From Mesorhizobium caraganae (lineage in GTDB: Bacteria; Pseudomonadota; Alphaproteobacteria; Rhizobiales; Rhizobiaceae), in contig NZ_JAFCGY010000008.1 of assembly GCF_016836705.1 (NCBI RefSeq), forward strand, positions 62,001-126,000: 64,000 bases of DNA, written 5' to 3'. Below the pieces are notes generated by a model, which had not been told where the DNA came from, ran no database searches, and saw only the letters and a list, made by a program, of their open reading frames with translations. Made by a program: the position numbers and the translations under genes. Positions 24,180-33,203 of the stretch are shown one piece after another; positions within the stretch are counted from its first letter, which is position 1, and each line of letters opens with the position of its first letter.

Positions 24180-25552
24180 AGGTTCTTCAAGGGGAATGCC
24201 CCGCACTCAAGGTTGCCGTTATTGAGGCCGGCGGGAAAGTCAAGGAGAGTTGGCAACCGGTCGAGATTGGCAAATCCATCATTTTCAACATGAAGGATTT
24301 GGACGACTACCGTACGAAGAATTGGGACAGTCGTATCTTCGACACCTTGGTCCTGAGTGCTGCAGTTGAATATTGCGACAAGACGTGCAAGCGCTCGGCA
24401 TGGGGCTGGATGCGGAAGTTCGAGTTAGCTGTCCCTGTCCATGATTTGGCTCGCTGGCAAGAACCCGAGGTCATCGCGGCGCTCGTTTCCGTTTTGAAAT
24501 TTCTAACTGGCGATGAGTGGAGCCTCTCTTTCTACCAGCGCCAGCGGGCGCCCGAGGAAGATGTCGGTCAGCAGAGCCGTCTGGAATTTGGTGATGCCAC
24601 GCGCATAGTGACGCCGTTCAGCGATGGTTTGGATTCGCGGGCGGTGAGCGCTTTGCTTTCGGCAGGAGGGCGCCCGGATCGGTTGATCCGTATCAGGGTG
24701 GGCTCGAAAAAAGATGATCGCCCCCGTCGTGACGCTCGAAAGCTTCCATTCCTGAACATTCCCTTCAGGGTCAAACCTGGACCGGACGGGTTCAACGAGT
24801 CCTCCGCTCGGAGCCGCGGCTTCAAATTCACTCTTTTGAGCGCGATCGCAGCCTATCTGCTCGGAACTCATGACATCGTCATGCCGGAAAGCGGTCAGGG
24901 CGCGCTCGGGCCTTCGCTGGTACAAACCAGTCATGGCTACGAGGACTACAGAAACCACCCACGGTTTCTCACCAAGATGGAGCGTTTGTTCGCTGCGCTT
25001 TTTGACTACCATGTCGCCTATCGGCTTCCGCACTTGTGGAAAACGAAGGGCGAGACGCTTCGCGAGTTCGCGGCTCTTCCCATCGAGCCGAAGGAGTGGG
25101 TCGAGACGCGATCGTGTTGGCAGCAAAACCGTAATTCCTCCGTAGATCACAAGTGGCGCCACTGCGGTATCTGCGCTGCCTGTATGCTTCGCAGGCTCAG
25201 CTTTCATGCGGCCGGTGTTGACGAGCCGAAAGAGAATTACATCTGGGAGAACTTGTCAGCCTCCAAGTTTGGTCAGGGAACTGACAAGGATTTCAACAAA
25301 ATAACGGGGGCGATGGAGCAGTATGCCGTCGCCGGCGCACTGCACCTTGATCATTTGGCTGATTTGGGCTCTTCACCCGCCCATCGGAAACGCATGAGCC
25401 GTCACGCATGGCAATTGTCCGAAGTACTGGACATGTCACATGCGGATGCGGAAGGCGAGCTCTTGGGCCTGCTTGAACGGCATGAACTTGAATGGAAGGC
25501 ATTTATGAAAGATCTCGGACCCAAATCGTTCGTCGCTCAGTGGCTGGCCTGA
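24176..25552 (+). CDS. QueC/QatC-like enzyme (PP-loop ATPase, 7-deazaguanine type)
   Basis: 458 aa, about twice the length of housekeeping QueC. A PP-loop, FSDGLDSRAVSALL (148-161), starts the nucleotide-binding domain. A QueC-type PESGQGALGPSL follows at about 237-248. Four cysteines form the QueC zinc site: Cys314, Cys330, Cys333 and Cys336 (RHCGICAACMLRR). The extra N-terminal 145 and C-terminal 110 residues resemble the layout of defence-associated QueC homologues such as QatC. No other queuosine genes are nearby, so tRNA queuosine synthesis is unlikely. Those homologues are reported to attach deazaguanine to proteins, which makes a modification role plausible here. Confidence 0.82.
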   Translation: MKVLQGECPALKVAVIEAGGKVKESWQPVEIGKSIIFNMKDLDDYRTKNWDSRIFDTLVLSAAVEYCDKTCKRSAWGWMRKFELAVPVHDLARWQEPEVIAALVSVLKFLTGDEWSLSFYQRQRAPEEDVGQQSRLEFGDATRIVTPFSDGLDSRAVSALLSAGGRPDRLIRIRVGSKKDDRPRRDARKLPFLNIPFRVKPGPDGFNESSARSRGFKFTLLSAIAAYLLGTHDIVMPESGQGALGPSLVQTSHGYEDYRNHPRFLTKMERLFAALFDYHVAYRLPHLWKTKGETLREFAALPIEPKEWVETRSCWQQNRNSSVDHKWRHCGICAACMLRRLSFHAAGVDEPKENYIWENLSASKFGQGTDKDFNKITGAMEQYAVAGALHLDHLADLGSSPAHRKRMSRHAWQLSEVLDMSHADAEGELLGLLERHELEWKAFMKDLGPKSFVAQWLA

Positions 25553-25557
25553 CAGCG

Positions 25558-26742
25558 ATGAGTGAGGCCAATAATCAGCTCTCACTAGTCGAAGTAGGCG
25601 AGAGAATTCGCATCGCGCGTGAAAGTGCGGGCAAAACCCAGGCGGAGGCTGCCGAGGCAATCGGTGTGGCACGCACTACCTTGGTTGCGATGGAAAAGGG
25701 TATGCGGCGCGCAAAGATTGGGGAGTTGCAAAGGTTGGCAGGGTTCCTGGACACGAACACCAACGCGTTGCTCCGCAAGGAAGCGGTCCACGTCGAGCTA
25801 ACGCCAAGATTTAGGAAGCTGAGCGAAAACGAAGAGCCATCGGTTGCGAAAGCCGCCGACCTTTTGGCGCAACTCGTAAGGGCGGAGGTCGAGCTTGAGG
25901 CTCTGCTCGGTGTCGAATATGCGCGCAATCTGCCGCCTGAAAGACGCATCCTTGTTGGCGACGTGCGCCAACAGGCAGAACAACACGCTTTGGAACTTCG
26001 CCATTGGCTCGGTCTTGGGCTTGCGCCGATCGCAGATATAGTAACTCTACTCGAGTTGCAGATGGGTGTCCGTGTTTACGCTCGACGCCTAGCGGCGAAA
26101 ATCTCAGGCTTGTTCGCTTATGATGAAAAGATAGGTGCCTGCATTCTTCTAAATGCGAACCATCCAATCGATCGACGTACGCAAACGGCCGCGCATGAGC
26201 TTGGTCATTTAGTAGCTACGCGCGGAGACGCAGAGATCTATGAAATTGATGAACTGGAAGGTTCGCGCGAAGAAAAATATGCGAATGCATTCGCAAGAAG
26301 CTTCTTGACGCCGGCACAGGCTGTTCGGCAGAAATTTGCTGAAGTTACGGCGGGTGCTACGAATCTTACTCGCCGGCATGTGATCGTTCTTGCCTATTAT
26401 TTCCATGTTTCGCGCGAAGCGCTTGTCCGACGCCTTGAAGAGCTTCAGCTTACGAAAAGAGGAACTTGGGATTGGTTTGTTCAGAACGGAAACATTACGG
26501 ACGAGCAAGCGCAGCAAGTGCTAGGTGACGTTTCGACGAGTGACCGCCTGAAAGACGACGCGGCCAGACCAGTGTCGCTGAAAACGGGCCTGATGGCATA
26601 TGAGGCGGCAAAGAGGGGCCTCCTTAGTGAGGGGCAAATTGCACGGCTCCTACATCTCGACCGGATTCAAGTACGCGTTTTGCTAAGTGATATAGATGCC
26701 GAGGAAAGTGGGGCCAATGCGGCAACCTCAATTCTCGGGTGA
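25558..26742 (+). CDS. HTH-XRE regulator with ImmA/IrrE metallopeptidase domain
   Basis: 394 aa. Residues 10-65 form an XRE-type HTH (IRIARESAGKTQAEAAEAIG...TLVAMEKG). Residues about 150-255 form an ImmA/IrrE peptidase with the zinc motif HELGH (His213, Glu214, His217) and a downstream EEKYANAFARSFL that supplies the third ligand. A C-terminal helical tail of about 100 residues follows. Proteins of this type bind DNA and cleave repressors or partners on a signal. It lies 5 nt after the QueC-like gene and overlaps the PIN gene, so it is an integral part of the operon and probably acts on the palindromic operator at 23551-23588. Confidence 0.88.
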   Translation: MSEANNQLSLVEVGERIRIARESAGKTQAEAAEAIGVARTTLVAMEKGMRRAKIGELQRLAGFLDTNTNALLRKEAVHVELTPRFRKLSENEEPSVAKAADLLAQLVRAEVELEALLGVEYARNLPPERRILVGDVRQQAEQHALELRHWLGLGLAPIADIVTLLELQMGVRVYARRLAAKISGLFAYDEKIGACILLNANHPIDRRTQTAAHELGHLVATRGDAEIYEIDELEGSREEKYANAFARSFLTPAQAVRQKFAEVTAGATNLTRRHVIVLAYYFHVSREALVRRLEELQLTKRGTWDWFVQNGNITDEQAQQVLGDVSTSDRLKDDAARPVSLKTGLMAYEAAKRGLLSEGQIARLLHLDRIQVRVLLSDIDAEESGANAATSILG

Positions 26743-27331
26743 TCTTCCACCACACGTGGTTGCTGATACCAGCGTCATTATTAATCTTAATGCCACTGGC
26801 GCGGCGTGCGAGATCATTCGGTCACTGAATGTCACGCTCCGTGCAAGTACGGTCGTGAGAGATGAGCTCATCCACGATCGGATTAGCGGGCGCAATGACG
26901 CCGATCTCGCTCAACAGCTGGTGCAGGAAGGACTGCTGCAGTTTGCTGAGTTTGACGAAAACAGTGGGGCGATATTTGAAAGCCTGGTCAGTGGCGCCGC
27001 GGAGACGACTCTGGATGACGGTGAGGCGGCGACATTGGCCCTCGCTGTATCGTCTCAGGGATTGGCAATCATTGATGAACGCAAAGCAATTCGCATCGCC
27101 ACCCATCGCTTTCCAACTCTCCAGCTGCTCGCCACGGTGGACCTTTTGCGACTTGATCGCGTCCTTTTAGCGCTCGGAAACGAACGTCTCGCAAACGCCG
27201 TTATAAGCGGCCTGAAGGATGCACGCATGGCAATCCCTGAGCGACACCATGGTTGGATTGCAGACCTTCTTGGTGACCAGATTGTCGAGTGCCGGAGCTT
27301 GCCAGCGGCACTGCGCCGAGTACCGGCCTGA
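26717..27331 (+). CDS. PIN-like domain protein
   Basis: 204 aa. The N-terminus PPHVVADTSVIINLNATG carries the first PIN Asp (about 17) with the TSVIIN context. The central DDGEAATLALAVSSQG and IIDERKAIRIA supply further acidic positions in the usual order. PIN domains are metal-dependent ribonucleases, often effectors or toxins. It overlaps the end of the HTH-ImmA/IrrE gene by 26 bp, a pairing seen elsewhere between ImmA/IrrE-type regulators and PIN proteins. The start at 26717 has a GAGGAAAGTGGGG upstream; 26696 is an alternative. Confidence 0.78.
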   Translation: MRQPQFSGDLPPHVVADTSVIINLNATGAACEIIRSLNVTLRASTVVRDELIHDRISGRNDADLAQQLVQEGLLQFAEFDENSGAIFESLVSGAAETTLDDGEAATLALAVSSQGLAIIDERKAIRIATHRFPTLQLLATVDLLRLDRVLLALGNERLANAVISGLKDARMAIPERHHGWIADLLGDQIVECRSLPAALRRVPA

Positions 27332-27492
27332 TCGCTTCCAGCTTCCGTTTGTTCTCTTTGCGGTCTCAGACAGACAGTTGGGCATCGCAAACCAAGAGAT
27401 CGTCTTCGACCATCGCGGAGAAAACGCCGAACCTTCAAGCTCTTCGGCCCAAAGCTGAGGCTGTGACTGCAAAGTTGTCCGTTCGACTTCCT

Positions 27493-28347
27493 TCAAGACC
27501 AATTACAAGGATTAGTATCTGGAATCTCGAAAGCCGGCCGTCCTCGTTTGCAAAGCGGACCCTCGGGGTGGCTCGCCAACGCCGGGGTCGGTAGACGCGC
27601 GGTCGATACCGACTTGCACTCGAGGAGGGTCTTTCCGACACCGTGCGTGTAGAGCGCCGAAATGGCCGCATCGAGGTCCGTTCCAGACGCTAGGCCAAGA
27701 CCGGCACCATTGCGCGTGGCGTAGTCCAGGATCTCGTTGCGGCTACGCGCGATACCCTCTGCTAGGTAGTTGGCAAGCCGCGGCGTCAGCTGCTGCTGCC
27801 AATCGAACAGGATGCGCAAGGTGCGCGCGAGCGTGCCGATGTAGTGGGGGTTGGCTTCGAGATTGATATCGACGATGCCATGCTCGATGCTCGGCCAGAA
27901 CTGCTCGGACCGGGTGATCTCCAGCGTGCGGCAGTGGAACAGGACTGCATCGCAATCGAAGAACGTGGTTTTGACTAGGTCGGTCAGCGAGTGGACCGTG
28001 ACGTAGTCATTGCTGGCCGCCCATGTCGTCTGCAAGGCCCAGACGTCAAAATCGAAGCGGCCGTACCTCAAGCGGTACCCGCCGAACCGGTTACGCTCAC
28101 CGCCCAATTGCCCGAGCAGCGCGTCCAATGCTCCAGGGGCGGCGTCAACCACGACATCGACATCCGACCTGAAGGAATTGCGGCCGTCGCGGGCGAAATC
28201 GCGTGGCAGGCCGCCGAAGATCGCACAATCCCCGACCGGACTCAGACGGTCGATAAGATCGCCGATGTCGTGCCCTTTCGGCCCTCGGATGAAGTCGGCG
28301 ATGTCCGAGCTGAGACCGTGGTCCAGCATATGCTGGGATGTGGTCAT
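27493..28347 (-). CDS. Nucleotidyltransferase-fold protein paired with dGTPase
   Basis: 284 aa. It has a Pol-beta-type NTase core: FGGLPRDFAR (Gly45-Gly46) followed by SDVDVVVD (Asp62 and Asp64). The third carboxylate is probably in the RYGRFDFDVWAL strand. This resembles the head domain of poly(A) polymerase/CCA enzymes without their RNA-binding body. Its ATG overlaps the dGTPase stop (ATGA), so the two are translated together. Stand-alone NTases of this kind occur in toxin-antitoxin and anti-phage modules, where they transfer nucleotides to proteins or tRNA. The target here is unknown. Confidence 0.75.
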   Translation of the reverse strand: MTTSQHMLDHGLSSDIADFIRGPKGHDIGDLIDRLSPVGDCAIFGGLPRDFARDGRNSFRSDVDVVVDAAPGALDALLGQLGGERNRFGGYRLRYGRFDFDVWALQTTWAASNDYVTVHSLTDLVKTTFFDCDAVLFHCRTLEITRSEQFWPSIEHGIVDINLEANPHYIGTLARTLRILFDWQQQLTPRLANYLAEGIARSRNEILDYATRNGAGLGLASGTDLDAAISALYTHGVGKTLLECKSVSTARLPTPALASHPEGPLCKRGRPAFEIPDTNPCNWS

Positions 28348-29768
28348 GCCGCGCCCCGTGACCGCAGGTCTTTCAGCAGCGAGATCGCGAAGCCGTCCGT
28401 CATGCCTGACACCATGTCCGTCATCAGTTGCAGTTCACGATAGCGGATAGGCATGCGGTTGTCCGAAGCCTCAGCGACGCGGCGGTAATTCTCCGAAATT
28501 CGGGAATAGACATAGCTGTGAAGGGGCGATGTTCGCTTCGAGGCGATATCCAGCGGATCTTTCCGGTTGGTGATGGCTGCCCAGAAGATATCCATGAGTC
28601 CGTGAATCGTCTGATGGCCCGTCAGTTCAACCTCAAGCACCTGGCGGTGCGGGTAGATGTGCTTACCGGCGAATTCCTTGAGCAAACGCCATAGGCGTGC
28701 CGCTTTGGACACTGCCATCAGTTCCTTGTCGAACGTGCCGGCCATAATGGCGTCCAGGTTTGTCATGAACGCATCTGTCGCCGCAACGATCATCACACCA
28801 ATCGCGTTGACCCGAAACATCTGCATTGTGATGTCGTCAAGCTCTGCCGCCGACAGGGATTTCTCGCGAAATTCTTGGTGCTGCTCCTTGGCCTTCTCGA
28901 CTACTTTGAGAACGGACTCGTCCTCCTCTGCCTTGTGCATCAGGTAGCCGACGAGACGGTCGAAATTGACGAGCCCCTTCTTCGCGGCATCTTCAACATC
29001 GACGACGGAGTAGGCGATGTCGTCACAGGCTTCCATGACGAAGGTTAGCGGGTGGCGAATGCCTTCGGCAAGCCCGGTTTCAGCCCATACTTCCTTGGCG
29101 ATGTTGGCTTCTGACTGGAAGAAGTTGAACTTCTTGCGAGCCAGCACCGACTTGTTCACCTTGTCTGAAGGACTGGGGTATTTCATTAGAGCTGCGAGGA
29201 ACGCGTAGCTCATGTTGAGTCCGAAGTCATCGTTGACGATCTGCAGCCGGGTCAGCAGCCTGAAAGCTTGAGCGTTTCCTTCGAACCGAAGGAAATCTTC
29301 GCGCAATGCGGCGCCATCCAGGCCCTCAAAGATCTCTGGTCCCTTGGACTTCACCCAAGATTGGATCGCATCCTCACCTTGGTGACCAAAGGGCGGATTG
29401 CCTAGGTCGTGGGCCAGCCCGATCGCTTCCAGCAGGGCAGGGACGTTGCGCCCAGCATTTACGGATTCGGGCAAATTGAACTTGTCGGGATAGACGTGGA
29501 CCAGCGCGGTACCGAAGCTGCGTGCCATGTTCGCTACTTCATGGCTATGGGTCAGGCGCGTCCGCACGCTGTCATGGGGGTCCAGTGGAAAAACCTGCGT
29601 TTTGTCCTGCATGCGTCGAACAGGTGTCGAGAACAGAATGCGGTCATGATCGCGCTCCAGCTCCGTCCGGTGTTCGGCAGTTTTGGCGGAGCGCTCGGCG
29701 GCCTTGCCCTTGGCCTTATCCTTGCGCCGTTGCGCATTGAGTAACTCTTCCCAATTTAGGTCAGCCAA
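28344..29768 (-). CDS. dgt: dGTPase-type HD phosphohydrolase
   Basis: 474 aa. The family order is clear: RTELERDHDRILFSTPVRR, MQDKTQVFPL, RTRLTHSHEVANMAR (first His) and GLAHDLGNPPFGHQGE (HD pair), then a helical C-terminal half with ACDDIAYSVVDVEDA (last metal Asp). Enzymes of this family remove triphosphate from dGTP, and stand-alone copies deplete dNTPs during phage infection. The only start that keeps the conserved N-terminus is TTG (29766-29768), with AGGGG upstream. It is first in a two-gene operon with the NTase. Confidence 0.88.
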   Translation of the reverse strand: MADLNWEELLNAQRRKDKAKGKAAERSAKTAEHRTELERDHDRILFSTPVRRMQDKTQVFPLDPHDSVRTRLTHSHEVANMARSFGTALVHVYPDKFNLPESVNAGRNVPALLEAIGLAHDLGNPPFGHQGEDAIQSWVKSKGPEIFEGLDGAALREDFLRFEGNAQAFRLLTRLQIVNDDFGLNMSYAFLAALMKYPSPSDKVNKSVLARKKFNFFQSEANIAKEVWAETGLAEGIRHPLTFVMEACDDIAYSVVDVEDAAKKGLVNFDRLVGYLMHKAEEDESVLKVVEKAKEQHQEFREKSLSAAELDDITMQMFRVNAIGVMIVAATDAFMTNLDAIMAGTFDKELMAVSKAARLWRLLKEFAGKHIYPHRQVLEVELTGHQTIHGLMDIFWAAITNRKDPLDIASKRTSPLHSYVYSRISENYRRVAEASDNRMPIRYRELQLMTDMVSGMTDGFAISLLKDLRSRGAA

Positions 29769-30403
29769 TGTCCGTTGCCCCTATCTTCGCTCCGGTATCG
29801 GCTCGGTGCTGCGATTCGTCAATTGGCAGAACCTGTTGCTGGAGAAACCACGCTAACAATGATCAAGCACAGACCATCATTGGCTCTCCACCCAATTGGC
29901 GCATCAAGTCCTATCGGTGATGTTCTCTATCTGTTCTAAATCAGAATAATCGTAGGGTCAACGGACCGCGATGTGGTCGCTCACGTTCTGGCGTCGAAAG
30001 TCTGGTTTCGGGAATCGCAAATGGGTGATGCTTCCGATAGGGTCGTCAGACGAATGGCGGCTTCGTGGTGCTGAGCCGGAAGCCGACGTTCCACACATGG
30101 CTAAACAGTGCCGCAATACGGATCGCAGTCCTTCGGCGCGAATGACTTATGGGGACAAAGAGCAAGGACGGCGCTTTCGGGCTCGATGTTCGCGTTACGT
30201 GCCTCAAAAGTCGCATAATTGGCAGAGTGGAACTCTCGCGTCTGCTGTGAGGTTCGGAATTATTTTTGCATTTCGCGGGGTTTACCATTCCGGAATTCAG
30301 GGCCGGCGGGTGTTCGGCCTATACGTTGAAAACAAGAGGGTTTTCAGGCCGAGGATAGGATTTCCTATCCAAGGACCGGGTTTACCAATGGCCACCCTGT
30401 AGC
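29769..30403. other. Intergenic region at the right edge of the defence island
   Basis: 635 bp with no supported gene. The right part reads as random frames on both strands. It should hold the dGTPase promoter and the end of the transporter operon. No attachment site, tRNA or terminator could be identified by eye. Confidence 0.4.
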
Positions 30404-31477
30404 TCAGGCAGGAAACAGGAACGCAGCGGCGGGATCGAAATAGACCTGGCGGCATTGCGTCGAGTCATGCGATTGCATGGCGGTAGACGTCGGCCTGATG
30501 TCGATTTCCTGTCCGGTGGCGGTTTGCGCGACGATACGCCGGCGTTCTCCATAAAATGCGACGTCGACGATGTCGACGTTGAGTTCCGCGCTCGTCGGGC
30601 TCCGCTCCATGCCAAACGCTTCCGGCCTGATCATCAGCCTGGTCTTCTGGCCTTTGCCGAACGCGCCGTTGGCCCTGACGCCGGAGACGACCGAACCGTC
30701 GGCCAGCCGGATCGTTGCCGTGCCATCCTTGGTGTCGAGATGTTCGGCGGCAAGAAAATTCGAATTGCCGATGAAGCCGGCGACAAAATCGGTGGCTGGC
30801 CGCAGATACAGGTCTTCACCGCTGCCGGTCTGCTCGATGCGGCCGTCCTTAAACAGCGCGATCCGGTCCGACAGATGCAGCGCCTCCTCCTGGTCGTGGG
30901 TGACGTAGAGGATGGTGACGCCGGTCTCGCGGTGGATGCGGCGGATCTCGCCCTGGATTTCCTCGCGCAATTTCTTGTCGAGCGCCGACAAGGGTTCGTC
31001 CATCAAAAGGATCGGCGGATCGTAGGCCAGCGCACGGGCCAGCGCCACGCGCTGCTGCTGGCCGCCAGACAGGGCGCCCGGCAAGCGCTGGGCGAAGCTT
31101 TCAAGCCGCACCAGGGCCAGCATGTCGGCGACCTTCTTCTTCACCTCGGCCTCCGGCCGGCGGCGCACCCGCAGCGGAAAGGCGACGTTCTCGGCCACCG
31201 TCAGATGCGGAAACAGCGTGTAGCGCTGGAAGACCATGCCGATGTTGCGCTTGTGCGAAGGCACGGCAAGCAGCGATTTTCCTTCCAGCTCGACATTGCC
31301 GGAACTCGGATCCTGGAAGCCCGCAATCGCATAGAGCGTCGTCGATTTTCCCGAACCCGAAGGCCCAAGGAAGGTCAGGAACTCGCCTTTGGGTATGTCG
31401 AGCGTGACATCGTGCACGGCGGTGATGGCGCCGAACGCCTTGCGCAGATTGCGGATGGAGAGGAAGGGCTGGGTCAT
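30404..31477 (-). CDS. ABC importer ATPase, PotA-like
   Basis: 357 aa. Walker A is GPSGSGKST, the signature is LSGGQQQRVALARAL, Walker B is ILLMDEP, and the H-loop is YVTHDQEEAL. A C-terminal TOBE-like domain follows (LMIRPEAFGM). This is the PotA/spermidine-putrescine class. The ATG at 31475-31477 overlaps the stop of the second permease. It is the last gene of the eight-gene minus-strand operon. Together with the two permeases and the binding protein it makes a complete importer, probably for the substrate of the oxidative pathway encoded upstream. Confidence 0.9.
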   Translation of the reverse strand: MTQPFLSIRNLRKAFGAITAVHDVTLDIPKGEFLTFLGPSGSGKSTTLYAIAGFQDPSSGNVELEGKSLLAVPSHKRNIGMVFQRYTLFPHLTVAENVAFPLRVRRRPEAEVKKKVADMLALVRLESFAQRLPGALSGGQQQRVALARALAYDPPILLMDEPLSALDKKLREEIQGEIRRIHRETGVTILYVTHDQEEALHLSDRIALFKDGRIEQTGSGEDLYLRPATDFVAGFIGNSNFLAAEHLDTKDGTATIRLADGSVVSGVRANGAFGKGQKTRLMIRPEAFGMERSPTSAELNVDIVDVAFYGERRRIVAQTATGQEIDIRPTSTAMQSHDSTQCRQVYFDPAAAFLFPA

Positions 31478-32274
31478 GTCCGGACCTTTCGCTGCAGCAG
31501 CGCCGTCACCACCATCAGGGCAAGCGTCAGTCCGACAAGCAGGCTGGAGGCGGCGGCTATGACCGGGCTCAGATCCGAGCGCAGGCTGCCCCAGATCTTG
31601 ACCGGCAGTGTCTGCAGGCTGGGGCTCGCCATGAAGATCGCCACCACGACTTCGTCCCACGAGGCGAGGAAGGAAAAGATCGCGGCGGAAAAGATGCCGA
31701 TGCGGATCGACGGCAAGGTGATCCTGAGCCTGGCCTCGAGCGGGCTGGCGCCGCAGACGATGGCTGCGTCCTCGATCGACTTGTCGAAGCCTTCCAGTGC
31801 GGTCGCGATCGGGATGATGGCGAAGGGCAGGGCCAGCACGGTGTGAGCGACTACGAAGCCGATGGTGGTGCCGCCGAGGCCAAGGCGCAGGAAAAAGGCA
31901 TAGATGGCGATGGCGAAGACGACGACGGGCAGCACCATCGGCGTCAGCAGCAGGCCGCGCAGGATCTCACGCCCGGCAAACCGGCCGCGAACCAAGGCAA
32001 AGGAAGCAAGCAGGCCGATCACCACGGACAGGATCGCCGTCATGGTGGCGATCCTGGCGCTGGTCAGCGCGGCGTCGAGCCAGGCCGGGTCGGCAAACAG
32101 CTCCTGGTACCATTTCAACGTCCAGCCGGGCGGCGGAAAGGCCAGCCAGCGCGACGAGCCGAAGGAGAGCAGGACGATGAAGACGACAGGCAGCAGGAGA
32201 AAGCCGGCGACCAGCGCGGTGAAGCCGAGCAGGGCAATCTTCAGCCAGCCCATGCGGTCATAGTCGAGCAGCAT
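31474..32274 (-). CDS. ABC importer permease, PotC-like
   Basis: 266 aa with about six membrane helices. The EAA motif for ATPase docking is IEDAAIVCGASPLEARLRITLP-like at about 180-200. The N-terminal helix (IALLGFTALVAGFLLLPVVFIVLLSF) and the ending ALMVVTALLQRK are typical of inner-membrane permeases of the polyamine class. It starts 1 nt after the stop of the partner permease and overlaps the ATPase gene. Confidence 0.9.
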   Translation of the reverse strand: MLLDYDRMGWLKIALLGFTALVAGFLLLPVVFIVLLSFGSSRWLAFPPPGWTLKWYQELFADPAWLDAALTSARIATMTAILSVVIGLLASFALVRGRFAGREILRGLLLTPMVLPVVVFAIAIYAFFLRLGLGGTTIGFVVAHTVLALPFAIIPIATALEGFDKSIEDAAIVCGASPLEARLRITLPSIRIGIFSAAIFSFLASWDEVVVAIFMASPSLQTLPVKIWGSLRSDLSPVIAAASSLLVGLTLALMVVTALLQRKVRT

Positions 32275-32275
32275 C

Positions 32276-33136
32276 TCAGGCGCCTCCGCTCATGCGCCTG
32301 GCGCCGACAAGGCGCAGTTGCAGCGCGTAGAGCGCCATGGTGACGACAAGCAGGATGAAGGCGGCCGCACTGCCAAGCCCCCAGTTGAGCAGCGATTGGA
32401 TCATCTGCGCGATCATTTCGGCCAGCATCATGTTCGAGGTGCCGCCGAGCAGCGCCGGGGTGACGAAGTAGCCGAGCGACATGACGAAGACCATCAGCCC
32501 GCCGGCGGCGATGCCGGGCAGCGACAGCGGCAAAAGGATGCGATGGAACGCCTGGAAGGGGCTTGCGCCGCACAGTGCCGCGGCACGCAGCGTCATCGGG
32601 TCGATCGCCCGCAGCGTGCCGACCAGCGGCAGGATCATGAAGGGCAGCATGATGTAGACCATGCCGATGGTGACGCCGGTGAGATTGTTGATGAGTGGCA
32701 GCGGCTGGTCGATGACGCCGATGGCCATCAGCGTCCGGTTGATGACGCCGGTGCGCTGCAGCAGCACCATCCAGGCATAGGTGCGGGTCAGGAGATTGGT
32801 CCACATCGACAGGATGATGATGCCGAAGACGATCGAGGCCAGCGCCGAGGGCATGATCGCCAGCATCCAGGCGACCGGGAAGGCGACGAGGACGGTGACG
32901 ATCGTGACCACCGAAGCGACCAGGAAGGTGTTGAAGAACACCCGCGCATAGGTGCCGTCACCCAGCAGCGTCGCGTAGTTCTGCAGGCCGGGTTCGGGCT
33001 CCGTGACGCTGCGCAAGAGCAGGGCCAGGACCGGAACGACGAAGAACAGCACGATCAGGACCAGCGCAGGCAGCAGGCCGTTAAAGCCTGCCGGCATGCG
33101 AAATGTTGGTAGGCTCTGGCGTGTTTCGACCGACAT
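32276..33136 (-). CDS. ABC importer permease, PotB-like
   Basis: 286 aa. It begins with a membrane helix, LLPALVLIVLFFVVPVLALLL, and carries the EAA loop AAALCGASPFQAFHRILLPL at about 195-215. Six membrane segments are expected. The ATG at 33134-33136 was preferred over a longer frame because the family starts just before the first helix. It is the partner of the permease at 31474-32274, with only one nucleotide between the genes. Confidence 0.9.
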   Translation of the reverse strand: MSVETRQSLPTFRMPAGFNGLLPALVLIVLFFVVPVLALLLRSVTEPEPGLQNYATLLGDGTYARVFFNTFLVASVVTIVTVLVAFPVAWMLAIMPSALASIVFGIIILSMWTNLLTRTYAWMVLLQRTGVINRTLMAIGVIDQPLPLINNLTGVTIGMVYIMLPFMILPLVGTLRAIDPMTLRAAALCGASPFQAFHRILLPLSLPGIAAGGLMVFVMSLGYFVTPALLGGTSNMMLAEMIAQMIQSLLNWGLGSAAAFILLVVTMALYALQLRLVGARRMSGGA

Positions 33137-33203
33137 GGCAGTGACCCGGGCTATGGGACGAGACAACGTGCGCCGTCTCGTTCCTTGCTGTTCAGAGGCA
33201 GGC

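Noticed and set aside
24176..25552. Housekeeping QueC for queuosine synthesis
   Set aside because: The protein is about twice the QueC length and no queD, queE or folE-type gene is nearby.
29971..30402. Plus-strand frame of 143 codons in the gap right of dGTPase
   Set aside because: Composition looks random, no start signal, no recognised domain.
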